Assembly: GCF_036324505.1 (NCBI RefSeq)
Contig: NC_086368.1
Location: forward strand, 2,542,001-2,606,000
Origin: Eleginops maclovinus
Lineage: Eukaryota; Chordata; Actinopteri; Perciformes; Eleginopidae
Direction of reading: 5' to 3'
Length of the DNA stretch: 64,000 bases
A program made the translations under genes and the position numbers. The notes under the pieces were generated by a model. The model searched no databases. It was not told where the DNA came from and saw nothing but the letters and a program-made list of their open reading frames with translations. Positions 1 through 9,905 of the stretch are shown piece after piece. Each line of letters begins with the position of its first letter. Position 1 is the first letter of the stretch.

Positions 1-598
1 CCACTCGCTGACGACTGAGCACTCCACTCCAAGAGGGACCGATGGGTAAAAAACGCGCTGTGGTTTATCTTGCTTATGATTGGTCGGTGGTCGTGGGACG
101 CGAGTCATTTGAACAAAGATTTTATTTATTGTGAAGATAGCAAACTTGTTTCTTGCTCATTATACAGTCTATGGTTGGTCGGTCAGTCGTCGGTCAGCCC
201 CCCCCCCCCCCTAAAAAAAAAACTCTTCGGATCTACACGATTCACGTCAATGACATATTTTGAGTTGAAAACGGCGAATTTCGCCGAAAGGTGACTAGTT
301 CGCAGGTAAAATATAAAACACATCCAATCTGATCAATGCTAAGCAAAGTTAAGGGGCTGGGTTTTTTTTTTTTTTTAGGGTATATGAGAGACCACAATTA
401 AATAAAGAATATACTCATTAACGATAGTGAATGTATTAATCATTTCACCTATTCTCTGGTGTTCGTATTTGACTTTTATTTCATTTTATTGTCTCTACAG
501 TGTGTGATTTTAAATCCTTTATTTTAGATTTTGTTTTGACCCCAGGAAGACTAGCGACCAGTTTGTAGAGACAAAAGTGTCCCCCAAAAAAATTAAAA
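1..598. other. Unannotated A/T-rich stretch
   Basis: I see no gene here. The stretch contains a C-run followed by an A-run near 200-225 and a T-run near 362-376, and no convincing coding sequence. It leads into the LINE remnant that starts near 599. Confidence 0.5.
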
Positions 599-1925
599 AT
601 GATTGATTGTTTTGAGAAAGCTATTGTTACATGTGAAATATTGTTTTATCTCTTTCAGCGTGCTCACTCGTACCTGGATGGATCGGGATGCACTGTGAGA
701 ATCACCTTCTTTGATTTCTCCAGTGCATTCAACATGATCCAGCAATGGCTACTGAGTGACAAGCTGCAGGCTATGAGGGTAGATGCGTCCACCATCTCCA
801 TCATCAACTACCTCACAGAAAGGCCACAGTATGTCCGGCTGGGCAGTGTCCTGTCTGATGTGGTGGTTGGTAGTACAGGAGCCCCACAGGGGACCGTGCT
901 GTCTCTCTTCCTGTTCACGTTATACAACACTGACTTTCAATACAACTCAGTCATGCCCCCTGCAGAAATTTTCAGATGACTCTGCAGTGGTAGGGTATAT
1001 AAGGGATGGACGGGAGGAGGAGTACAGAGCGCTGGTGGAGGATTGTGTGGAGTGGACGGGAAGAAACCATCTGCTTCTGAATGTAGCCAAGAGAGATGGT
1101 CATTGACTTTAGGAGGAAGAGGACATCTCCGCTGCCCCTGTGCATTCTGGGTGAGGGTGTGGCTGTGGTGGAGGATTACAAGTACCTTGGAGTGCACTTC
1201 GACAATGGACTGAATTTGGAGGGCCAACACTGACGCTGTGTACAAGAAGGGGATGAGCCGACTCTATTTCCTGAGTAAGCTGAGATCCTTCAACGTGTGC
1301 AGCAAGATGTTGGAGATCTTCTACCAGTCTGTTGTTGCCTAGTGCACTCTTCTTTGCTGCCGTCTGCTGGGGAGGCAGCATCAGAGCCGGTGGTGACACC
1401 AGCAGAATCAATAAACTGATCAGGAAAGCTGGCTCTGTCATCAGCATCAAACTGGACAATTTTGAGGTTGTGGTGGAGAGGAGGACTCTGAACAACCTGT
1501 GGTCCATCATGGATAACCCCACCCACCCTCTCCACCTGCTGCTGGACAGACAGCGGAGCTCCTTCTCCAACAGACTGCTCCAGTTGCGCTGTCACAGGGA
1601 CAGGTACAGGAGAACATTCCTGCCCACTGCAATAACCCTGAACAATAAAACCCCTATGGCTGGCAGACAACTCACTGCTCCATAGCCTCTCTGGACTTAA
1701 CATGCACTCCTTCGCATTTAACATTGTACATTTACACTATATTATTAATGCCTTCTTGTATATTTGTATATTTCACTTGCATTTGTATTCATTATCATTC
1801 TTTTTTTTTGTATGTATTTTTTAGTTCTAATTATTTGTATTTGTTTTGTTTCTCTTTGTATTTCGCAGCTGCAACGGAAACATTTCCCAGTTTGGGATAA
1901 ATAAAGTAGTTTTAATTCTGATCCT
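599..1925 (+). mobile_element. 5'-truncated L2/Rex1-like non-LTR retrotransposon (LINE), degenerate
   Basis: Translation of three partly overlapping frames gives the end of a LINE reverse transcriptase. FFDFSSAFNMIQ (palm motif A) lies near 709-745, GAPQGTVLS near 880-910, and FSDDSAVVG (the catalytic box, in the next frame) near 971-1000. Further C-terminal blocks include SRLYFLSKLRSFNVCSKML, then AAVCWGGSI and LLDRQRSSFSNRLL. The reading frame changes near 965 and again near 1100-1330, so no full protein is made. The copy ends with an AATAAA-containing tail near 1900-1925, as is usual for a LINE 3' end. The apurinic endonuclease and most of the 5' part are missing. Assignment to the L2/CR1/Rex1 group is by motif memory and the exact clade is uncertain. 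Confidence 0.82.
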
Positions 1926-3660
1926 GATCTCAGAGATATATTATTTTCCTAGTACCAATTTGTCAATATATATTTGTTTTTGGACTGTATTGTGTATTGG
2001 ATCTTAGTGTAACACAAGGTAAAATGCAGCTGCCCACTCTGGAGAGGGTGGGCAGTTCAGGGTCAGACTCAGAACAAAAACCTTCAACTTCATCACTAGG
2101 CTTTCAAATTAAAATGTATCTTATTTTTTAGATTCAAAAAGTGTAAACAGGCGTCATACAATCGATACCCTCACAAATAATACCAGTTTAAGTTTGGGTT
2201 ACTTACAATTGTTATTGTATGTTCCAGAGCTAACACATGTGCAGAGAGATAAGGGGGAATGCCCAGAGCCCAGGAAACATTTAAGGGGCATCAAAAGCAC
2301 AGAACATCTTTTGATAATTTCCCCCATCCTTGGTCTAAGGTTTTTGATTAATATGTTTCAGTACCAACCAAATTAAACTCCTCAAATAGTTATTCTCAAG
2401 GCATAAACAGAAAGAGACTGACATACACTGAAGTAACTCATAGTTCTGCTCAGTAGGTGTTGCATTCACCAAACCTTCAGACAGAGTGCATTTGTCCAAG
2501 GAGGCATGCAGGCCTCATCAGAGAGTACAGGAACATAGATCCAAATAGAAATAGCAGAATAAGTGTTCCTCCGAGTCAGCAAATACCCCAGCCATACCTT
2601 TCCATCAGATAAGCAAATGTCAATTCAAGGAAATCAGGTCAGAAAGAGGAGGCAGATCATGGAACGTGATGCTGATGTAGATGGAATCAGTGCTACATGT
2701 GGGCTTCACTACAGAGGACACAGCAATGAAAGTTCAATGTGGAAAGCACAGCCACAAATCATGGCAACCTTTATGAGCTGCATGAGAGCTTGTTAGAGAT
2801 TGTATTGAAAAGAGCAAGAGGTGGAAGGGCAGGAACGGAAGAGGGCCCTAAGTAAATATGATGTTCAAAACATCAGTAAATAGTGATTTTAGTCATCAGA
2901 ATGCTGATTCAGCAGAACATTGCTGTTGAATTGAGAAAGGTTGGGTTGTTCTCAACACAGTGCACTATGTCTTGTTGTTATCCAGCAGTACTTTGTGGAC
3001 CTTGTCAAACAGTCCATTGAAAAGATTCATTGACACTAAACTGTTGGAAATGCAACAAATGGAGCAGAAACTATGCAGGGATAATAGAAAGGCTCCTCTG
3101 CATTGCTCACAAAAGCATTTCCGAACTGAGTACACATATGGTGAGACCCTTTCCCCCTCATGAATGACATTGCAGTGTTTATTTGAGAGTCCTACAAGTA
3201 CTTGAAGCTAAAGGAGGAAACCAGGACAGGACACACATGGATTGGGGTAATTTCCTTTTAGGAAGATTTGCAAATGTGGAAGAAACAGAAGACAACTTCA
3301 GAAAGTGTGCCTGAGACTTTGAGGATGTGATGAGGGCAGTTGAAGAGTTTATTGAATGGGACAAAGGCACTCTGGAGACGCAGCATGACTGTGACGTCAA
3401 AGCTCAAACAGCTTTCCCAGAGAAAAGGGGAAGAAATATGAGAAATACAGGTGCTTCGGCAGAGACGAGCCCAATGCTAATTTTAAAAAAAACACTGGAC
3501 ACTGTTGTTGAAAGTTTTTACCGCCGCTATGCAGCACTTGAGCGTAATCCATTTTGAATTGGCCTGGAGCTAATTCTAAAAGCATATTGGAATATATTAA
3601 CATATATTACATAGTATTCATGTGTTAAGCCCAATGTTCTGATTAATTCAGTAAATCAAA
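1926..3660. other. Unannotated intergenic sequence
   Basis: Only short open frames with no recognisable domain were found (for example 2563-2796 and 3327-3557 on +). The low GC content and scattered stops suggest old repeat-derived or neutral DNA. Nothing is supported as a gene. Confidence 0.5.
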
Positions 3661-3815
3661 TTTGATTCGTCTTCCGGTTGGCGAGCGGAATGGAGTAGTG
3701 GTGTTTTTCCAGGCTCCTGACACACAGTCTTTATTTTCAATATTATTCAATCAAATTAATCCTAACCTCGCTACAATTACATTTTAAATGGTACATTAAG
3801 TCTTAGCCAGCCAAT

Positions 3816-4628
3816 ATGTCTAAACCCGGCGGTAAACACTCAAAAAAAGAACAACTTGCCTCAGTGCACTCCGCAATCGACAATGCTACTTTAGCTAGTT
3901 TGCTAGCTGAACTGCGGGCGGACTTGCTAACGAAGCCTGACTCACTGTCCGTCAGATTTGAAAACGAACTCGCAGCCATTGACGCCAAATTAGACGGCAT
4001 ACAGACCACGGTTACTAACCATGAACAATGCATTTCTGACCTGGAATCTGGGCTGAATCAACTACAGTCATTGGAATCTCAGCTAACCAATATGGTTGAT
4101 GACAACGCTAAACTGAAAGCCAAGATAACCGACCTGGAGGGGAGAAGTAGACGGTGCAACGTGCGTCTTATTGGAGTACCCGAATCTGTCGAGGGAACAC
4201 GACCAACAATATTTTTCTCTAATCTCCTGGTGGATATACTGGGCAAAGATGTGCTATCTTCTCCCCCAGAGCTTGATAGGGATCACCGTGCGCTGAGACC
4301 CAAACCAGCAGTGGGGGATAAACCTAGAGCCATGATCATTTGCTTCCACAAATTTCAGACCAAGGATATGGTAATTCGTGCTGCCCGAAAGAAGCCAGAT
4401 GACCTAAAATATGACGGCCATTCGGTGTACTTATACGACGATTACTGTCCTGAGGTGATGGACCAGCGAGCTGAGTACAAAGAAGTCATGCGTCAGCTGT
4501 TCTCTCTCAAGCCTTCATTACTGTATCCAGCGCGACTGTTCATCAGGGCCGACAACCTTCTTTTCGGTGAAGGAAGCCCAGCAGTTCTTGGCATCACACC
4601 AGAAGTCCGGATCTTTGGTGGTAAATGA
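3816..4628 (+). CDS. L1-type LINE ORF1 protein (transposase 22-like), intact reading frame
   Basis: This uninterrupted 270-aa frame starts at ATG 3816. It has a basic N-terminus (MSKPGGKHSKKEQ), a predicted coiled coil at about residues 50-110 (heptad-like LESGLNQLQSLESQLTNMV, then the LKAKITDLE register), an RRM-like region opening with RSRRCNVRLIGVPE near residue 112, and a basic C-terminal region (KDMVIRAARKKPDDLKYDG). This is the trimeric, single-strand nucleic-acid-binding ORF1p architecture of vertebrate L1-type LINEs, where ORF1p coats the element RNA. The DNA at about 3670-3815 looks like its 5' UTR. ORF2 (endonuclease and RT) should follow but is absent after 4628, so the copy cannot be autonomous. 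Intactness of a fragment suggests a fairly young insertion. Confidence 0.85.
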   Translation: MSKPGGKHSKKEQLASVHSAIDNATLASLLAELRADLLTKPDSLSVRFENELAAIDAKLDGIQTTVTNHEQCISDLESGLNQLQSLESQLTNMVDDNAKLKAKITDLEGRSRRCNVRLIGVPESVEGTRPTIFFSNLLVDILGKDVLSSPPELDRDHRALRPKPAVGDKPRAMIICFHKFQTKDMVIRAARKKPDDLKYDGHSVYLYDDYCPEVMDQRAEYKEVMRQLFSLKPSLLYPARLFIRADNLLFGEGSPAVLGITPEVRIFGGK

Positions 4629-5135
4629 CTGATTCCAGCAAGAGGCCATTGGCTACTCAGGTTACACTTATTTATTTTTTTCTTGGCATGCTTTTTCCTC
4701 CACCCAAATGGACAAACGTGATTATAGCCTAAGCTAAATTGGCGATCTCAGACTGTCTGATTGGTTTACAGGTAGGCTAGTTGTTCTGTTTGATATGTTG
4801 TTGGCACATACTCTTGCCTAATTTTAATTTAACCTATATCTTAAATGTAGCCCTTGTTTGAAGTAGACATGGCCATGGACTTTGTGTAACGTGGGCTGTG
4901 CTGGGAGCGCAGGGCTGTGCTGGGAGCGCAGGTCAGTGCGGGTTTCATAGGCGCCGATACCGTGGGTGCTTCGGGGCCCGAGCACCCACGGAGATTGCCG
5001 AGCACCCACGGAGATTTAACCGCACACACGGAGATTGTCGAGGGTCGGGCTTTAAACTTTTTAGAGCACCCACCGGCAGAAACATAAATCGGCGCCTATG
5101 GCGGGTTTTGGTGTGAGTTGCAGTGTTACAGACAG
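4629..5135. other. L1 inter-ORF remnant then unclassified repeat with a short direct duplication
   Basis: The first part is probably the L1 inter-ORF or downstream sequence. At 4899-4932 a segment (TGCTGGGAGCGCAGG) is repeated twice. At 4976-5025 a GAGCACCCACGGAGATT unit occurs twice and a diverged ACACACGGAGATT form follows. No coding potential was recognised. Confidence 0.4.
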
Positions 5136-5618
5136 GGCTCGAAATTAACGATGTCCCGATGTCCCAGGGACCATAAAAATTCCTATTGGGACACAAATAT
5201 ATTTTGTCTGGGGCTATTTCGGGACAGTGACAAAAAAATGAAAAGTAAACTTCATAATGGGTGTTATTTGCAAAGTCATTAAATATGAGTATCTTTTTCG
5301 GTTTAAATAATTTAATAAAAACGTGTGAACGTCGAAACTATAGAAGGTTTACGTTCTCGCGGCACCTCACGATAGGGCTGTCAAATCATAGAATGCATTC
5401 TACGTCATCCACTCTGCTGCTGACTGCTGCTAGACTCGCGCCAATGCAACGTTCATAGAGCCAGAGGATAGACCATCATCAACGACAGTTAAAAAAAGAA
5501 GAAGAAAGAAATGCTGAGGTGGTTGAATAAACAGCCCCCTGATGCAAGCCCCAATACCGCCGACTCCCATAACGAAGACATCCCAAGTCCTGGTCATGAT
5601 TCATCGTCTTCCACTGTG
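5136..5618 (+). mobile_element. 5' end of a hAT-like element with a candidate first exon
   Basis: The sequence CAGGGCTCGAAATTAACG at 5136 has the form of a hAT-type terminal inverted repeat (CAGGG start). About 375 bp downstream, ATG 5511 opens a 36-codon frame beginning MLRWLNKQPPDASPNTADS. It runs exactly to a consensus splice donor (GTG followed by gtaagt) at 5619. This fits the first exon of a hAT-derived protein gene, but no downstream transposase exons were found on + before 7 kb. The call rests on terminal similarity and the splice donor. The protein itself has no recognisable domain. Confidence 0.4.
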
Positions 5619-6360
5619 GTAAGTTAGTTGTCTTAAGTGTCAATGTTAGCTAGTGCTCAGCGATAGCTAACGTTAGCAACTGAAGTGTGCCTTACAATGC
5701 ATACAAACGTCCTAAAATGCGGTCTCATGTTCTTTGGAAGTTTGTGAAAATGATGTGAAATACAGTTGATCAGAATAAGAGGTGTAGCCTATCATTTTTG
5801 TATTTTCTTTGTCAGCCAGTCAGTGACTAGGCTAGAATCTTTAGCTGCAAAAACGTAAGGCATTTAGCTAATCATTATTATTTTTAGTCCATGAGGGTTT
5901 TTTTTGGTCAAGAACGTCAGTCAGATTGGGTGACGATTAGAAAAGGGGTCGCAACGTAACTTTAGTTTGTCAATCAACTCTGGTATGAGAATAATATGTC
6001 ATGTTAAGAGAGAGTAATGTTCCAGTTGTTTTTGTGCCTAGCTAATCTCCCAGTAGATTTTGCCCGCCAAAGCAAGGCTACAATGTGCATTAGTGATGGC
6101 ACGTTCGAGAACAGGCAATCTGATCGAACGTGTCTTTAACAAAAACGAACTGACCTGAACATTGTGCATGTCTGCATTTTTTGGGATCGTAATTTTCACG
6201 TAACTTGTGTGTCTGAAGTGTGACCAGACAACGTAGAAAACCTCGGCGAAAAAAAGTTAACATCACCACTTCATGTAAAATGTGCATATCGAGATCACCT
6301 ACAGACAACAACAGAAAATATGCTGGCCAAAAAATAAAAATGAAAATAAAAAATATTCAT
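5619..6360. other. Unannotated sequence
   Basis: This is low-complexity A/T-rich DNA with GCTAACGTTAGC-like motifs. No open frame with a recognisable domain was found. It is possibly intronic or internal sequence of the hAT-like element to its left. Confidence 0.4.
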
Positions 6361-6365
6361 ACTCT

Positions 6366-6448
6366 AGCTTCAGGATTCGAACCCCTACATTTGGGTAATA
6401 TATATGTCAACCATGAATGTTACTCATTACGCCACCGACCGGCTCAAA
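6366..6448 (-). repeat. tRNA-like segment (pol III A and B boxes)
   Basis: Read on the minus strand, the segment has an A-box-like GGTGGCGTAATGAGTAAC and, about 45 nt later, GGTTCGAATCC, which matches the consensus B box exactly. The spacing is that of a tRNA gene. I could not form a clean 7-bp acceptor stem or a canonical T arm, so it is more likely a tRNA-derived SINE head or tRNA pseudogene than a functional tRNA. No anticodon is assigned. Confidence 0.45.
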
Positions 6449-6729
6449 CAACGCCCTGCTTGAACCATCTAAGTGTTGTCAGTTCTTGTCAGCTGTTTAC
6501 AATCACCGTTTATCATGGATGAAATAAACCCCACCATGTTAACTGGTGATATTCACAATATGACACAGGCAGACGCTGCCAACGCAAGCCTCAAAAACGA
6601 ATGCAAAAGCCATGTGTTACGGACAAAACACAAGCATGGCCATCTGAAAGGATATTGCTTTGTTTTTTTTGTCTGAAAAAGTGCATATAGTGACCATTAC
6701 ACAGCACATATCAAACGCTATGAAAGTAG

Positions 6730-6808
6730 CCGCTGTGAGATACGAACCCAGTCATGCTTTCAAAAGGTAATAATCCACTACCTTACCACTAATGTCCTGA
6801 GCTACTGT
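6730..6808 (-). repeat. Second tRNA-like segment
   Basis: On the minus strand this shows TAGCTCAGGACATTAGTGG (A-box-like) and GGTTCGTATCTC (a B box with a mismatch) at tRNA-like spacing. It has the same orientation as the tRNA-like segment about 365 bp to the left. It could be a second SINE head or a decayed tRNA copy. Confidence 0.4.
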
Positions 6809-6937
6809 TCAGACGTTGAAAAAGCAAGTTGAATATTTATTATTGACTATTTACTTGTAGCTGTTCCCAACAATTGGGAAAACAGTAACAATGACATTGA
6901 TCACTGGATGAAGTAAATTAGCTAATTAGGTGGCAAA

Positions 6938-6988
6938 GGATATATATATATATATATGAATATATATGTATATATATATATATATATA
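6938..6988. repeat. (TA)n microsatellite
   Basis: Two runs of alternating TA are separated by a short TGAATATATATG interruption. A purine-rich (GA)n tract follows at about 7029-7080. Confidence 0.9.
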
Positions 6989-7028
6989 ACTGTTCAGACA
7001 ACTTTTGACTTGTAGCGAGTTTGGTGAT

Positions 7029-7080
7029 TCAGAGAGAGACAGAGAGAGTGAGATAGAGAGAGACAAAGAGAGTGAGAGTG
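7029..7080. repeat. (GA)n-rich tract
   Basis: This is an imperfect GAGA repeat (AGAGAGAGACAGAGAGAG type). It yields only low-complexity open frames. Confidence 0.8.
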
Positions 7081-7379
7081 TGTTGTGTGAGAAGTTAAGA
7101 GTAAATGGACCCACGATTGGTGAGGGAGGTAGGTTTCAAGGTAGGTTTCAAGGTTTCAAGGTTTTATTTGTCATAGGTAGAAGACTTCCTGAGGCATAAT
7201 GCCTATCCTGTGGAGGCCACGTCCATGGAGTGCTTTGTAATAAAGAGAAGATGCGAGAATTACCGCATTAAGATTAAGTGATAGGGCTTGCCATTTCAAA
7301 CTATACTTCACTCATTTGGATTTACTAATACGAAGGGCCCATCAGATGGGTTGCTTCACTACATACTGTATGCCATCGA

Positions 7380-9905
7380 AGGAAGCAGGGTGACTATCTC
7401 GCCAAAGTAGTCACCTCGCCAGGGGAGGCAAACCAGGTGTGTGTGGGCCTCCATGCTAGGGAGCATGGAAAAAACGGTTGATGCCATTGCCTCACGGTAC
7501 TACTGGCCTGGGATGGAGAAGGACATAAGAAAATGGGTGAGCTTTATCTGAATTTGTAAGGTATCTCTGTGCATGACTTACTTTCACAACGATTATATGC
7601 ATCTTCATATTTACTGTTGACTCCTTTGTTTAGATATCCGAGTGTCCCAAATGCCAGGCCAGAAGGAATGTCTTGAAGAAGGCCTACATCCCAATTGAGG
7701 TGACTGAATAAAAATATTATTTTTTTGCCCAAGAGTGAGGACATATTTCCATATAACGTGCCCTCTTTCCTTAAATAAATGAGCCACTAGAGCTTGTGGG
7801 GATGGATTTGGTGGGCAAACTGACCCCAACAGCAAGGGCCACCAGTACATCTGCGTGATGATTGATTATTTTACGAAGTGGACAGAGGCTTATCCACTGC
7901 AGAGTAAAAATGCCTATGAGGTCACTGAATGTATTCTAGCCTTTTTTTACAAATTCGGTGCACCCAAAAGGATTTTGACCGACAATGGACGAGAATTTGT
8001 CAATCAGGTAAGCACACCTTTTCATGCCATCTGTGTCTTCATTCTCATGCGGTCTATATTCACGTTTCAACCTTTTCTGTCAGATCAGCTATCAAATATG
8101 TGACAAACTGGGGATCAAAAGGAGTTTGTGCTCGCCCTACCATCCCCAGATGAATGGTTTGGTCGAGAAGATGGGACTATTCAAAGGAATTGTAAATGTA
8201 TATGGTTTGTTTTTTTTATACACTTTCCAATCCTATAATTGACTTTGTTGTGTATGTATGACCTTACAGGACCTTGACAAAGTTGGTGGCGGAGAAACCT
8301 AATAGTTGGGACAGCCACCTCCCGGCCACACTCTTTGCACTCAGAATCAAAAAGCAGCTGACAGCAAGGTTCTCACCTTACTTTCTGATGTTTGGTCGGG
8401 AGGCCAGGTATCCCACTGACGTTCCCAAAGCGTACGAGGTGTGTAGTAGTAGAAGTGCTCCATATATGTGTTGTGTGTATGAGATTATGAAGTTTGACTG
8501 CATGGATGCCCATCTGATGTGCTGAAATTGTGCCATGGGTATTCGTTGTTGCCACAGATAACTGATGAGCATTTGGAACACCTTGCTGGTCAGGAATCCC
8601 TGTCACCAGGTGTTCAAAACCTACCTGGGCAGGAGAACACAGAAAAGGTAAGGGCGAAAGTGAAGCGGAAGAGGGAAGAGCAGGGCCATGATGACTACTT
8701 CAAAGTTGGCGATAAAGTGTTGCGGCAAAATATAAGGCAGGAACAACGAAAGGGCGGGAAGATGGAGTCGTCAATGCTTAGGCCGTTTATAATCGTCAGC
8801 ATGGATGGAAAAAGTGCTGACATAATGTCAAAGAAGGGCAAGACCTTGCATAAAGTATATAGACCAACTCCATCCACAATTACTGACCCATCCTCACCTC
8901 AGTCCCCATTCCCACCTCAGTCCTGCCCTACATTTCCACAAGTACAAGAAATACAAGCAGACACTCTGGAAACTGGTAATTATGGACTTATTTTGTCTAT
9001 TACTGCAAGTCATTTGCCAACATTTCTCACCACAGTGGTTCATAAAATTTGGACTGGGGAAAAGGAGGACATTTTGTGGATCAAGATAGGCCCATATAAA
9101 TTGTTCTCCCGAAACCTGCCGGAGCACCTTGGTCCTGGGACCCTTGTGGAAAGTGAGGTGAGCAAAAGTTTGGTGTTTGGAAATTGGCACTTCCCATATT
9201 GAACATTTAACATTAAATTTCATTACAGATCATAAATGCGTACCTCACCACAACAGTGAGGGATTTGAACAGATCAGGCGAACGGGCATATTTAATAGAC
9301 TCATTCCAAATGAGTGCCATTTGGCAAAGAAAATACAAAGGCCTGAGGAGGGTAAGTGATAATCAATGTAATCACACTGTGGACAATAAGGAGGTAGTCA
9401 GTGTCATTGCACTATATTGCATAATTGCAGGTGGACCCCATGGATTATGATGTCATGGTGGGAGCGGTTTGTGATGAGAACCACTGGACACTCACAGTAA
9501 GGGGCCTTGGCTATATTTAGATTAGATTACACATAACTCATGTTGATGTAATTGTTCCTTATATATCTGTTGCTATTGTCTAGGCCATCTATCCGCAAGA
9601 GAAACACTCCCTCTATGTTGATCCATTTGGGGCTCAGTCTCAGGCACTGAAGAGATGCACAGAAGTCAGCAGGTATACGTGAGGGACACGGTGTGGGGAG
9701 GGTCCATTTATTTGGGTGAGGGGTTAGTCACTTTGGGTGTTTAGTCATTCATGAGCCCTCTACTAAACAGGGCCTTAACGTCTCCCGCTGGTCATGTGAA
9801 AGCATCACGCACCCACTCCAGCAAGATGCTACAGCATGTGGCGTTATACATGCAATTATTGATGCTGTCAATAAGATCAGACTACGAGAAAAAAAGTTGC
9901 ATTGA
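7380..9905 (+). pseudogene. Gypsy/Ginger-type integrase fused to a Ulp1-type (C48) cysteine protease, multi-exon relic
   Basis: Exon-like blocks are separated by GT-AG introns. They read: RYYWPGMEKDIRKW (to about 7538); ISECPKCQARR (7635-7700), the CxxC half of an HHCC zinc finger; GMDLVGKL, then IDYFTKWTEAYPL and ILTDNGREFVNQ (about 7783-8007); CSPYHPQMNGLVEKM (about 8085-8180); a block ending FSPYFLMFGREARYP (8271-8438); and a long exon 8558-9157. The Asp, Asp and Glu of an integrase core are visible. The C-terminal blocks form a Ulp1/C48 protease: IINAYLTTTVRDL (from 9230), NHWTLT with the His at 9482, YVDPFG with the Asp at 9620, and QQDATACGV (9819-9845) with the Gln and Cys, ending at TGA 9903. 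The first histidines are lost, a 1-nt frameshift lies near 7825, and the last exon is out of phase. Ginger DNA transposons and GIN genes carry such integrases, and some Ginger elements are reported to add a Ulp1 protease. Confidence 0.72.

Noticed and set aside
1109..1724. Antisense frames of 144-153 codons over the LINE remnant
   Set aside because: They are shadow frames of the LINE reverse transcriptase coding strand.
6366..6448. Functional tRNA gene
   Set aside because: A perfect B box is present, but no clean acceptor stem or canonical arms could be formed by eye.
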